A DNA stretch of 64,000 nucleotides from NCBI GenBank assembly GCA_029891345.1, contig CM057009.1:89451416-89515415 (forward strand). The letters run 5' to 3'. The notes beneath the pieces were generated by a model. It was not told the DNA's origin and made no database searches. It saw only the letters and a list, made by a program, of their open reading frames with translations. Made by a program: the position numbers and the translations under genes. The stretch comes from Dryococelus australis (taxonomy: Eukaryota; Arthropoda; Insecta; Phasmatodea; Phasmatidae). Numbering within the stretch: position 1 is the first letter of the stretch; each line of letters opens with the position of its first letter. Shown here in pieces: positions 37,420-48,225 of the stretch.

Positions 37420-38329
37420 CATTTTCGCATTGGGTAAAAGGTTTTGTTGAATCATTGAAAATTGTTTGGTGCATCGAAATTAATTGTTTGTATAGAGCAG
37501 TTTTGTTGTTGAAAACAAATAAGAAGTTATTCTCATTTGGATGACGCAAGCAACGTTTTGGTTGCTGCAACTGAATATTTGTTTGGCTGTACATACATTA
37601 AACAGTTTCAGTAAATATAAAAAACAATGGAAACACGAACGACATTGTAAACTCGATCATCTGACGCCGAGTGCTTCGCCTTAGCAACCTCAAATAAAGG
37701 GACTATTTATGAAGTGGGAGTGTTATATATATATTAAAAACACGAAAACGTGGGCAAATAAATATTTCAACGACTACAGCTTTGTTTTTTTTTAGTTTCC
37801 TTTTGAACTTGTTTATTGGAAGGTTTATTCCATTAGTAAGCATCAATATGTGCACTATCAATCAATATTACAATCCTTATTGTGACAAAAATGCAAATAA
37901 CTCAGTAGTAGGAAATAACCGATTAACAGGCAAGGATGGGGCGTGGTCGATGCTGGAGCTGGACGGCTCCACATAACAGCATCTAGCACAGAAGTCCGGA
38001 GCCGACCATCCGACATCATGCTCTGTCATTCAGGTGCCTCTTCCGCCATATTTGACCCATATGACCTGGACCTTGGCCCCTTTACCTTGACCCCAGTGTC
38101 CTCTAGCCAAAAAATCCAAAAAATTCTGGAAAAAATAATCTTAAAATTCACAATAAAATTAAAAAAAATACAACAAAAAATGAAATAAAATAAGCTATTA
38201 AAAATTTATAAATAAAATTACTAAAAAATTCTTAATATTCCAGAAATCAATAGTAGCCAATGCCCATTACGCCAATTTAGTTGGCAACCACCATCTTGGT
38301 AGACATCACCCATCCACCATATTATATGT

Positions 38330-39080
38330 ATATAACCTTGACCTTTACCACATGACCTTGAATGACCTTGAAAACAAAAACTGGAGAAAAACTACATAAA
38401 ATGCAACACGAATAATAAATTACATACTACAATCGCCATATAAGATGCAGGCTACCTTGAACGAAAAACTCGAGGTAAAATACATTAAAGTCAATAAGCA
38501 TATGATGCTACAGACTACCATCAGCATATCAGAAGTAGACAGCCTCAAACTTGACCCAATCACCTTGAATAACCTTGAAAACAAAAACTCACCAGACGAT
38601 CATGATTTTGACTCCATGACTTTGAATGACCTTGAAAACCAAAACTAAAAAAAAATTCATAAATGTCAGCAAGCATTCTACATTACAGTCAATTACCACT
38701 TATTAGATGTAGTCTAACTTGACATTGACCCCATGACCTTGAATAACTTTGAAAACAATAATTCGAAAAAATACATAAAGTCAGCAAGCATATTACATTA
38801 CAGATTACTACCGCCATATTAGATGCACAATTGACAACTTTGACCACATGACCTTGAATGAACTTGAAAACTATAACTCGAGAAAAATAAATAAGTGTCG
38901 CAAAAGCTTATTACATTAGAGACTACAACTCCCTCAACCTTGAGCCCATTACCTTGGAAAACAAAACTCGAGTCAACAAGCATATTACATTACATACTAC
39001 TAACACCATATTAGATGTAAACTTCATCTAACTTGACCATGTGACTTTAAAAACCTTGAAAACAAAAACTCGAGAAAAAT
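38330..39080 (+). repeat. Left-arm minisatellite of foldback 1
   Basis: Degenerate tandem units of about 90-115 bp, each with a TGACCTTGAATGACCTTGAA-like core, then AACAAAAACTCGAG, AAATACATAAAGTCA and CATATTACATTACAGACTAC. I count roughly seven units. The repeat is non-coding. Confidence 0.85.
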
Positions 39081-39469
39081 ATATTTGAAGTGGCAGAAGC
39101 TACCCGAGATGATCCAATTTTCGTGTGCGCTGTTACCAAGCTGTCTTTCAGCTTACTTCCCTACTGCTTATAATATGAGTATGCATACTTTATGAAGTCC
39201 TATTGTCTTTGAGCCAATTGTATTTGACCATTAATATATTGTTCGGACACCAAACAGCCAATCACCAAGTTGCCACGTAATTGCTGCTGACCAATTTCAT
39301 AATGGGTTTGAGACATCAGACACAGGCAGGTAGGCAGGCTTAAGATGATAGTTCCTTGATCCCATTACCATATAGTTATATCTTCCATAGTATCTTCAAA
39401 ACAAGTTCTCGCTCACCTATAAATCCTGGTCACACTTAAAGCAGTAAACTGACTCCTGTTGTCAGACAG

Positions 39470-39730
39470 ACCCCTCACAGGACTGACCCACTAACCCATT
39501 GACCCTGTGACCCATCACCCATCACCCTATGACCCAGGAGCCATTGACCCATTGACCTATAAGGTCCCCTGATTTTGGTGCTAACAGCAATTTGCGGTAC
39601 TAAGTGTGGTGCTGATTGCGATTGTGGTGCTAAGTACAGTGCAAATTGCGGTGATTATTGTATTCGTGGTGCTAAGTGTGGTGCTAATTGCGATATTGGT
39701 GCTAAGTGCGGTGTGTGTGGGTCGCAAGTT
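39470..39730 (+). repeat. GACCCATTGACC and GGTGCTAAGTG short repeats in the left arm
   Basis: Two adjacent short-unit arrays: variants of GACCCATNACC at about 39470-39570, then variants of GGTGCTAAGTGYGGTGCTAA at about 39575-39720. The same two arrays, shorter and inverted, occur at about 43740-43820 in the right arm. The Cys-rich ORF read across the second array is a by-product of the repeat. Confidence 0.8.
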
Positions 39731-39849
39731 AAAATAAATTGCCTCTATTTTAAAATAAAATTGTATAGTCCTACCTCCAAAAGCTAAAAGGCAAAAATTT
39801 TATTTTATAATCTCTCTTTAAAATAATTATATATCCAGGTCCTTCGGAA

Positions 39850-41760
39850 TATATCATCATCATAATTTGTGTTCTGTCCAGAGGCAGATTTTTACGTGGT
39901 ACCTCTCCATGCTCTCCTGTTTTCTGCCAACCTCTTCAGGTCCATATACTTTCCGCTTCCCTTGTGTCATCTATCAACTTGTATCTTCTCCTTCCTTTCA
40001 ATCTTTTTCCACAAACTAACCTTCCATAGTGTCTGTTAGCAAGCACTCCCGTCTCAGCGAGTGTCCCATCCAGTTCTTCCTTTCTCTTATTACTTTCAGC
40101 AGTTTTTCCTCTCATCAAATCTTTCCAGCACTTCATTACTCACTCTTTCCACCCATCTTTTCCTCTCCATTCTCCTCCACATCCACATCTCAAATGCTGC
40201 TAGACTTTTTTCGTCCTCATGTCTCAGTGTCCACATCCCTGCCCCATAGAGTGCCACACTCGATACTAAACACATGCAAAGTCTTTTCCTCAGTGCTTTA
40301 TCTAGTTTTACACATAATAAACTCCTCTTCCTCTTTAATGCTTCCTTCACTACCGCAATATGAGTCTTAATCTCCTAATGACATTTCAAGTCCTCAGTTA
40401 TCGTACTTCCTAGATATTTGAATGCTCTTACTTGGCTGATATTAACTTGTCCTATCTTAATATTTGCTAGTTTGCTTACTTTACTGAATACCATACTCTT
40501 TGTTTTTGATGTATTGATTCTCATTCCGTACTCCTCACAAGTTTATTCAGATCTTTTAGCATTTTAGTTATAGTTCTTTCACTTTCTGCTAATAAAATCA
40601 TATCATCAGCAAATCTTATATATTATATTCTCTTTCCGCTGATACTACACCTCTTCGTCCATCTAAGCATTTCCCAATAATCTCCTCAAGGTATAAATTG
40701 AACAAAAATGGAGGAAGGCAACAGCTTTGTTTAACACCCCTCCCAATGCTGCTTTCTTCCGACATTTCAGTTCAACTCTTTATTCTTACTTTCTGTTGTA
40801 AATATAAATTCTGTACTAGTCTTCCATCCTTCCTATCTACTCCTTTCGGCTTCAAAATGTATATCAGCTTGTTCCATTGCACTCTGTCGAACGCTTTTTC
40901 CAAGTCAATAAAGACAACATCAATTTTTCTGCCTTTCTCAATATATCTTTCCCCTATGATTATTTACAGGCCTATAGCATCTCTTGTTCCTTTTCCACTT
41001 CTAAAACCAAACTGTTCCTCTCGAATCCATCTATCTAACTTCACATATAACCTTCTATGCAACACTCTTAACAATATTTTAGCTGCATGAGAAATTAGAC
41101 TAATAGTCCTATGCTCTTTGCATTTATTGGTATTCTTTTTATTTCAATTCGTATCATTACCATTGCGAGAAAGTCATCCGGCCATTCCCCTTTGTCAAAT
41201 ATCTCATTACATATTTAGACTATCTCCCTCCTTCCCCTGTTTCCTAAACTCTTCAACATTTCTGCTGGAAAATTATCGATTCCACACGCCTTTCGATTCT
41301 TCATCTCCTTCAGTGCCTTTTCTACTTCTGCTTATAATATGCCGTACCCCTTTCTATCCTCTGGCACCTGTGCCTCCTCTTCAATCATACTTTCACCTGG
41401 TCTTTAATCTGCCTTATACAGACATTCTATATATTCTTGCCATCTAGTCAACACCTCATGTGGTTCTTTGGCTAACGTGCCATCTACTTTTTCTATTTCC
41501 ATGTTATACCTCCTTCTTTTGCCTTCAAAGGCTATCTCCCAAGGCATTCAGTATATCATTTCATACTTTCCCTCTTTCTCCATTTTCTCTATTTTTTTAC
41601 ATTTCTCTATCATCTGTCTTTCCCTTGTTTGTTCAGTTTCACTTCTTAATTAATTATTCAGTTTCCTATAACTCTTACTTCCTTCTTCATTTCCCATATT
41701 CTTCCACTTTCTACGTTCTTCAATCTTTTTCAACATGTTTTCCGTTATTCATTCTTTCCT
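39850..41760 (-). pseudogene. LINE reverse transcriptase, broken
   Basis: This is the reverse transcriptase that copies LINE RNA at the nicked target. The minus strand shows motif A as FIDLEKAFDRV (about 40885-40920), a GRGVKQSCCLPPFLFNLYLE block near 40710, and the catalytic FADD box at 40602-40613 within IRFADDMILLAE. Downstream come a VRAFKYLGS block and a YGAGMWTLRHEDEKSLAAFE region (40096-40350), then the C-terminal tail at 39936-40136. In the GVKQSCCLPP block, Ser replaces the usual Gly of the GC.LSP-type motif. Stops and frame changes interrupt it repeatedly. The serine- and phenylalanine-rich plus-strand ORFs from 40029 to 42115 are shadows of it. Confidence 0.85.
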
Positions 41761-42080
41761 GATACTTTTGACTCTCTTATTCCCAGAACTTCTTTGGCAG
41801 ATGTCACTAGTACTTCCCTGATTTTTATCCATTTTTCATTTATACATTCTTCATCTCTGCCTATTTGGCATTTTTCTATAAACCTGTCTTCCAGCTCCGA
41901 AGCCTTACTTGCCTCCTTGAGTGTCTCTAAGTTTAATCTTTACCGTGCTTTGCCTCTCTCCACTTTCTTCAACTTTACTTGTATTTCTCCCACTACGAGA
42001 TTGTGATCTGAATTTATGTGTGCGCCTGGATAAGCTTTGGCATTCTTCAGGCAGTTCCTATACCTTTTTTGTATCAGGAT

Positions 42081-42720
42081 TTAGCCTAGCCGGTATGTTT
42101 CCCTATTCAAACTAGAGACCAATGTATACCGTCTCCTTTTGTGATTTTCAAATAAGGGGTTGCCCACCACTAGTGAGTTTTCTTTGCAAAAGTTAATTAG
42201 TCTTTCACTCCTCACATTTCTTACCCCTAATTCAAATTTTCCTACTATAACTTCTTCTTTTCCTTCAACCACCACTGCATTCCAGTCCCCTACAATAATG
42301 ATACAGGCATTTTATTCTCTTTCTCAATAAGTTCTTCAATCTTTACATAGTATTCTTCCACCTCTTCATCTCTGTGCTGGCTAGTTGGAATATATAAATG
42401 TATTAATATCACGTCTTTCGAACTACCCTGAAACCGTATCATAATTAATCTTCCATCAATACATTGCATCTTCATTACCTCATTTCTTTAGTTTCTGCCC
42501 TATCAGTATTCCCATACCATTTTCACCACTCTTATCTTTTCCCGAGTAGAAAAGCTTATAATCTTCACTTTCTATCTCACTGTTCCCTCCCCATCTCATT
42601 TCACACATGCCAAGTGCATCTAATCTGTTCTTTTTCATCTCATGTTTTGCATTTTTTTAGCTTTTCTGCTTGCAATAGCATGCATACATTCAATGTTCCA
42701 ATCCTTATCTTGCCTTCCTT
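42081..42720 (-). pseudogene. LINE endonuclease domain, broken
   Basis: LINE endonucleases nick the target DNA to prime reverse transcription. Minus-strand frames give the entry motif RIGTLNVC near 42720-42700. A central piece follows at 42290-42475 (GRLIMIRFQGSSKDVILIHL, then a PTSQ segment). A C-terminal piece at 42081-42275 has an [11 protein letters not shown] stretch and HKRRRYT, typical of the end of this endonuclease family. These pieces lie in different frames or are separated by stops, so no intact enzyme is encoded. The plus-strand ORFs over this segment are antisense shadows. Family assignment rests on motif recognition rather than a search. Confidence 0.75.
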
Positions 42721-42790
42721 TTTCCTTTCCTTCTTTCTTTCATTGGTATTTCCTCTCAATGTAGTCCCTTCCCGGAGATCCGAGTGAAGG

Positions 42791-43599
42791 GAAGCTTTAC
42801 CTCCGGATTCTTTTACATAGAGAGTCATACCATGTACTACTTGGGAAATATAATGTGGCAGTATCCCGTTACTTTCCACATAGACCATAGGTTGCTCAGC
42901 CTAACATCAGCAGCTCACTATGAGTCAGATGCTGTTTGTAAATTCTGTTATTTCACTATGATATGGTTATCTTATAAACACTAAAACATCTATGGTCTTC
43001 CACTTGGGAATTTAAAATTCATAAAACACCACATTAAAATTGGTAACAAAAAAGGGCAGATTTGCATATAATCCGATATCAGCACTGCAAAAACACTTCA
43101 CATTAATAATTCATCAAAATTCAATTCAAAAAGCGTCAAATATTCATGAAATGTTAGCAGCCGAAGGAATGTCAGCATCGCACTCCACTTCCCAATCACC
43201 ATATTTGGTTTTTTAGCGAAATTTTCGCTAAACTTTTACCCCTATCTCTGCATTCATTTCAGCTTGCTTCTTATTTATGAAGGCACAATTTAAAAACATT
43301 TTGGACTCTCACAAACACTTTAGAACTAGTACAAAACATCATAAACATAGGCCAAAAGTTCCACTTTCAATATAGCCTATGTTAAAAAATGCCCTTCAGC
43401 TTGAGAGGGCGGTCCGTACGAAGAGTCCTTTTCGCGCGACGACGATCTATTGAGAAGCATGGTGGTTGCCTGTCGTGATGCTGCATTGTTCAGTACAAAT
43501 TCCATGTTGGGCGTCGTCCAATCTCGAAGTGTGGCAGGAGCCTGCTGTAAATCTGGGCACTTTTATTGCAAAGTGTAAATTTAGTTTACCTAGGAATTT
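42791..43599. other. Loop of foldback 1 beyond the LINE; no gene seen
   Basis: No recognised coding sequence. A CAAAGTGTAAA block near 43570 faintly resembles the MITE termini but is too short to call. Confidence 0.4.
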
Positions 43600-44239
43600 A
43601 TGTAATATGTTGATGGACCGGGATATATAATTGTTTTAAGCAAAATTATTAAATTTAATGCTCGCTTTTCAGCTTTTGAAGGTAAAACTGTATAATTTAA
43701 TTTTAAAATGGAAGGTAGTTATTTTTATTTGCGACCCGCACACACCTCACTTAGCACCGCAATCACAATCAGCACCGCACTTGGTTCATGGGTCAATGGG
43801 TCATTGGGTCAATGTGTTAATGGTAAGTCTTGTAAGGGGTCGGTCTGACAACAGGAATCAGTTGTCCGCTTTAAGTGTGACCATGATTTATAGGTTAGCG
43901 AAGAACTTGTCTGGAAGAAACTGTTGAAGATGTAACTGTATGGTAAAGTAATCAAGGAACTAGCATCTAAAGAATGCCTACCTGCCTGTGTGTGATGTCT
44001 CCATGCCTTTATGAGATTGGTCAGCTGCAATCACATGTCAACTCTGTGATTGGCTGGTCGGTGTCCGAACAATATATTAGTGGTGTAATACGATTGGTTC
44101 AAATTCAATATGATGTCATAGGGGCTTGTATACTCGTATATTATATGCAGTATGGAGGCACAGTAAGCTAATAGGCTTAGTTCGACAGCATCTCCCGTTA
44201 AAGTGGAATCGTCTCGGCTAGCTTCTGAATCTTCGAATA

Positions 44240-44790
44240 TATTTTTCTCGATTGTTTGATTTCAAGGTCATTCAACGTTACGGGGTCAAGTTCGATGTAG
44301 TCTGCATCTAATGTAGTGATATTAGTCTGTAATGTAATATAATTTTTTTCTTTTATGTATTTTTCTCAATTTTTGTTTTCAAGGTTATTCAAGGTCATAG
44401 GGGTGAAGGTAAAGGCATTCTGCATCTAACATGGCAGAAATAGTCTCACGGTCAAGGTAGTCTTCATTTTATATGACAGTAGTAGTCTATACTGTAATAT
44501 AATTATGTCTTTTATGAACTTTTATCGAGTTTTTATTTTCAAAGCTATTCAATTTCATGGGGTCAAGGTTGAGGTAATCTGCATCTATAATGGCGATCGT
44601 AGTCTGTAACATTATATGATTGTTTAATTATATGTATTTTTTCACGGATTTTGGTTTATCAATGTCATTTAAGGTCATTGGGAGATGGTAGTGTGTAACG
44701 TAATATGCGTGCAGACTTTTATATATTTAATCTCGAGTTATGGTTTTCATGGTCATTTAAGTTCATTGGGTTATGATATATGCACCTGAT
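44240..44790 (-). repeat. Right-arm minisatellite of foldback 1
   Basis: Inverted counterpart of 38330-39080. Units contain GTTTTCAAGGTYATTCAAGG, GGGGTCAAGGT and GCATCTAATATGGC blocks. There are about five units, fewer than in the left arm, so the two arms have changed copy number independently. Confidence 0.85.
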
Positions 44791-45480
44791 ATGGACGATG
44801 GGTGATTTCTATCAATATGGTGGGCGCCTACCAAAATGGCGGAATGGGTATGGGCTACTACTGATATCTGGAAAATTAAGTATTTTCAAATAATTTAAAA
44901 ATATTTTTGATAACAAATTTTTGGTATATTTTAATATTAAATTTTTTGTTAATTTTTAAAACATTTGTGATTTTTAATTTATTTGAATATTTTTAGATTT
45001 TTTGGAATTTCGGTGTCAGAGGTCACCGGGGTCAAGGTCAAAGTCAGAAGGTCAAATGGCAAGGTCATATGGGTCAAACATAACGGGAGGAGGTGTGGGG
45101 GGCACAGAAATGACAGAGCAAGAAGTCGGGCGATCGACTCCTGGCTCCTGTGCCAGATGCTGTTATGTGCGGCCGGCCGGCTCCGGCACCGACCGCCTTT
45201 ACCCTTGCGGTGAATCGGTGATTTCCTTCTACAAAACTCTCTAGCCGTATTTTTGAGTGAAGGTAATCAAATGAGTGCCCAAACAAATATATACAATCGA
45301 CACTGCAGAATATTTTGTTGACATTCTTATTTACTTTGGCACAATACATGTATTTTGTTTATTCAAACGTGTGTTTTGTTAGATTAACCAAATTGATTTT
45401 GTTGCGTTTCAAGTTTTGTATACCCAACAAAATATTTTGTTGGTCACTTAAGAGAGTTTTGACACTGTATAAACACATAT

Positions 45481-46169
45481 TTCGCCGGCCGTTCTCACAG
45501 TGTGGTAGTATTTAATACGCACAATTGCTCTGCGGTTCACTGTGGTCTTTTAACAATCAAAACTGTTGAGAAATGGATAATGTTAGTTAGTTATAAAACC
45601 CCGGTAACATGATGTAAGCACTTGTATATATTGTAACTACCGTAACCTGCACATATACAACAAACGAAATGAATGAAGAGAGAATGCATTTTGTCAAAAT
45701 ATATCATAAAGTTTTATAAAACAGCATTGGAATGTAAACCATATCGTACAATTTGGAGTATAGGCTGAAAGTAAGCAACCCATAAAAATAATTTTTCTTC
45801 CAAAGACATATTTTCCATTTAACTACTAGTGGTTTTAAATGTATGTATATGACAGCTTTGTTTCAAGGAAATATTGGAAGATTTCATTCTACACATTCCA
45901 CACATTGGAAAACTGTAAGCTGAAAATTATTTTATGAATAATTTTTAAAATACACAATTTACTTTTTAAGTCACAGGTTTATGCAGAGAGGAAAAACATA
46001 TTATGGTAATGCCCAATTTTTTTGGCTCAAATCACTTCGCGTACCGACTCGGTCGCTGCTCATAAATGTTAGTGGCGCATCTTGCTCTCATTTGATATTC
46101 ATGATAAGCATTCTGGATGGAAGTTCGGAGCCGCTTATGTTTCACAACAAAGTGATCAAACAGGCTAAG
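45481..46169. other. no gene seen
   Basis: AT-rich spacer between foldback 1 and the SINE. Confidence 0.45.
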
Positions 46170-46530
46170 GCCCATTGTGGAAGAGGGGCTCACGGTGTTC
46201 TACTGGTTAGAATACTCGCCTCCCACCTAGCGAACCGGGTTCGGTTCCCAGCGGGGTCGCTCCCGGATTTCCGCATGTGAAAATCGTGACGGTCGTTGCC
46301 ACTGGACGGTGGGTTTTCTCGGCGATCTCCCGTTTTCCGCACCCCTTGATTCCACCACTGCTCCATACTAGCCTCGTTTCACCCACTTTGGCTCTCAAGA
46401 CCTCGCTATTAAGAGCTGCCCAATTCTCTCTCACCGCTCTCTCTATCTCTCTCTCTCACACACCCACACACAAAAGGATCAACCACAATAAGGCACACTG
46501 TAAAAGGTGCAGACAACAACAAATTCGGTC
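46170..46530 (+). mobile_element. tRNA-derived SINE, copy 2
   Basis: The head GGCTCACGGTGTTCTACTGG, then TTAGAATACTCGCCTCCC and a GGGTTCGGTTCCCAGC B-box block, is a clear tRNA-like sequence. The body TGGGTTTTCTCGGCG and TTGATTCCACCACTGCTCCA is shared with the copy at 14400-14655. A CT/CA-rich simple tail follows. This copy keeps the tRNA part better than copy 1. It is non-coding. Confidence 0.82.
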
Positions 46531-47151
46531 GAGCGACCATGTTGGTGCGTTGTAATTTATTACAGCCACCATACTCACAACCAAATATGGGCCAGTACAA
46601 AAAATTGATTTAGAGAATGTAGTCCAGCTATTATATTGTCTTTTCCCTATCCATGCAAACGCAATAAACAAACGTTGTTTGAGCAACTAATGTAAAAGAT
46701 ACACATCAATGAAAGGTGTTTTCAACACTTCTTGAAATTATAGTCGCAAAGTCCCGACAGCTCACGAAATAACTTCATTTACAGATCTTTCAGTGTCGAA
46801 GATGGAATTTTCTATATTTGCTCATTTTTTGAACATACATCATGCAATTTACTGACGAACGCTCCTCGCAGAACTCCGAGCAGAAACGACTTGTCGCGTC
46901 TCAATAGTTTCATATAAACCAATGGGACGAATAGGTGGCGCAACTATGCAGATGGCTCCTATGATATCGCCTTCCCACCAACAAATTCCTGGCGGCATGG
47001 CGAGGACGCTACAAAAGTCCCATGGGGATGGCTCCATTGAAACCCTTGGTTTGACTTGGTGGCAACTATAAGTAGGCTAAGAAACCAGTCCATAGAAAAA
47101 AAACAAAAAGCAATTTTGATCCAATTTTGTTTATTGAAGCTGGTGGTAGAA
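46531..47151. other. no recognised gene
   Basis: The minus-strand ORF at 46849-47037 lies in a slightly GC-richer patch. Its product, with WWEGD, is not one I can assign. Confidence 0.4.
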
Positions 47152-47721
47152 CACTATCTACCAAAAAGTAATTGGGCACCTGTCCACAATGATTGCTCGG
47201 TGGTAGTCACCACGTTAGAATCTCGTAGGGTCACCTCTTGCGGCTAAAACAGCAGCCACCCTGTCTGGGATGCTCTCTACGAGTGTTTGCAGTACATCCA
47301 CGAGGATTCGTCGCCATTCCTCTTGCAACCATTCCATGAGTTGAGCAATGGATATTGGCCGCGCCTGATGAGCCCTCACCCGGCGATCCAATTCGTCCCA
47401 AAGATGTTCTATAGTGTTGATGTCGGTGCTCTGGGCGGCCAGTCCAATCGGCGAACATTGTTGTCCACGTACCACTTTATAGTAGGCCATGAAACATGGC
47501 ACTTGGCATTGTCATCCTGGAAGTAACACAGGTCCATTCCGTAAAAACGCCACAATGTTGGGAGCATTTCATTATCCAGAATGTTACAAAAAGCCTCTGT
47601 GTTCATGCTACCATGAACAAACACCAGCGGTCCTACGCCGAAGGCTGTGATAAACAAGCCAACTGGCGTACTCAATTACCTATCTTCACGGGTGCCCAGT
47701 TACTTTTTGGTAGATAGGGTA
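47152..47721 (-). mobile_element. Tc1-type transposon, internally deleted, both TIRs kept
   Basis: The left end CACTATCTACCAAAAAGTAA then TTGGGCACC and the right end GGTGCCCAGTTACTTTTTGG then TAGATAGGGTA are good inverted repeats flanked by TA. Only about 570 bp long, it lacks the first half of the transposase gene. The TIRs match those of the element at 25029-26242 in their inner half but differ in the outer half. It is a typical non-autonomous deletion derivative. Confidence 0.9.
47225..47675 (-). pseudogene. Tc1-type transposase, C-terminal half only
   Basis: On the minus strand the remnant begins just before an FGVGPLVFVHGSMNTEAF block and includes YFQDDNA around the second catalytic Asp. 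It then shifts frame after DNNVRRLDWP. In the new frame it continues with an NTIEHLWDELDRRV block, which holds the third acidic residue, and ends PTRF near 47225. The helix-turn-helix region and the first catalytic Asp are deleted. The break after LDWP falls at the same base (CCGCCCAGAGC) as in the copy at 25093-26160. This half cannot make an active enzyme. Confidence 0.88.
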
Positions 47722-48007
47722 TATGTAAGTTAAACTAAAATAATAAAAAATATAATGAGAAATAATAAAATAAAATTTAATATTTAAAAAATACTTAAAA
47801 AATTATAGATATATAAATAAAATACTTCAAAAATATATATATAACAAAACATATAAACTTAAAAAATTACTGATATGCAAATAAATAAAACATTAAATAT
47901 TAAATAATAAATAAAAATATAATGGTTTAATAGGAGGCAAGATATTATTTATTCGTCTCCAAGCTATATACTACTTATAAACTCTAGTCCCTGCATATGT
48001 CGCAAAA
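47722..48007. other. Very AT-rich spacer
   Basis: A-rich, low-complexity DNA with no gene. Confidence 0.6.
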
Positions 48008-48072
48008 GCCGAGTTGTCTAAGGTGTAAGTCTGGCGACCCGAGTTCCGGAAGTTCGATCCTGCACTATTCCA
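48008..48072 (+). repeat. tRNA-Leu-like pseudo-tRNA
   Basis: GCCGAGTTGTCTAAGGTGTA resembles the 5' half and A box of a tRNA-Leu. AAGTTCGATCCTGC is a good B box about 40 bp on. The variable arm expected for Leu is missing and the acceptor stem is not evident, so it is a decayed copy. Confidence 0.5.
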
Positions 48073-48100
48073 GATGGTATTTTCATTTCTAAAAAATGCA

Positions 48101-48225
48101 GCGCCCCTAGCGGCTAATTCCAGAACCAAAATGGCAGTAGAGCGCACGAGAGATCAACTAGTCGAACGAGAGTTACACCAGCGCTCCTAGCGGGTAGTGC
48201 CTGAACCAAAAGAAGTGAGATAGGG
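48101..48225 (+). repeat. 80-bp tandem duplication, partial second copy
   Basis: GCGCCCCTAGCGGCTAATTC at 48101 recurs as GCGCTCCTAGCGGGTAGTGC at 48181. Each is followed by CCAGAACCAAAA or CTGAACCAAAA. Confidence 0.75.

Larger units (their letters stand above)
39850..42790 (-). mobile_element. Non-LTR retrotransposon (LINE), degenerate
   Basis: Minus-strand remnants run in LINE order. An AP-type endonuclease begins with a KIRIGTLNVC block near 42720, the reverse transcriptase follows, and the element ends in a TGA/ATC-repeat tail near 39855. The clade (RTE, CR1 or Jockey-like) is not resolved by eye. Many stops and frameshifts show that it is dead. It occupies the loop of foldback 1, between the inner limits of the arms. 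Confidence 0.85.
37420..45480. mobile_element. Foldback element 1: long inverted arms with minisatellites, LINE in the loop
   Basis: The left arm (about 37420-39850) and right arm (about 43600-45480) are diverged inverted repeats paired in the same order. Paired blocks include the inner TATATATCC(A/C)GGTCC segments, the GGTGCTAAGTGYGGTG repeats, the GACCCATNGACC repeats, a TTAKATGTAGWCT-type minisatellite, ATGACAGAGCA and its complement, a GC-rich ACATAACAGCATCT block, and AACAAATA-rich outer ends. The loop (39850-43600) holds a dead LINE. Scattered outer-arm fragments at 785, 3640 and 4095 show that the family is multicopy. It resembles foldback (FB/Galileo-like) elements in architecture, but I see no transposase, so the class is an inference. 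Confidence 0.75.

Noticed and set aside
38330..39080. CRISPR-like array
   Set aside because: Whole units of about 90-115 bp repeat with no repeat/spacer division. The sequence is in an arthropod-like genome, and the array is mirrored in the other foldback arm.
39575..39787. Cys-rich ORF resembling a metallothionein or Cys-repeat protein
   Set aside because: The Cys pattern comes from tandem GGTGCTAAGTGYGGTGCTAA units, and the inverted counterpart in the right arm does not keep the frame.
40029..42115. A series of Ser/Phe/Leu-rich plus-strand ORFs suggesting a multi-pass membrane protein
   Set aside because: They are antisense shadows of the minus-strand LINE, whose FADD box, motif A and C-terminal blocks are recognisable.
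43560..43585. Possible solo MITE terminus (CACTTTTATTGCAAAGTG)
   Set aside because: Too short and lacking the CGTGAATAGCC part of the terminus.
46849..47037. 62-codon minus-strand ORF in a GC-richer patch
   Set aside because: It looks like coding DNA by composition, but I cannot assign it to any family, and it has no neighbours that support a gene.
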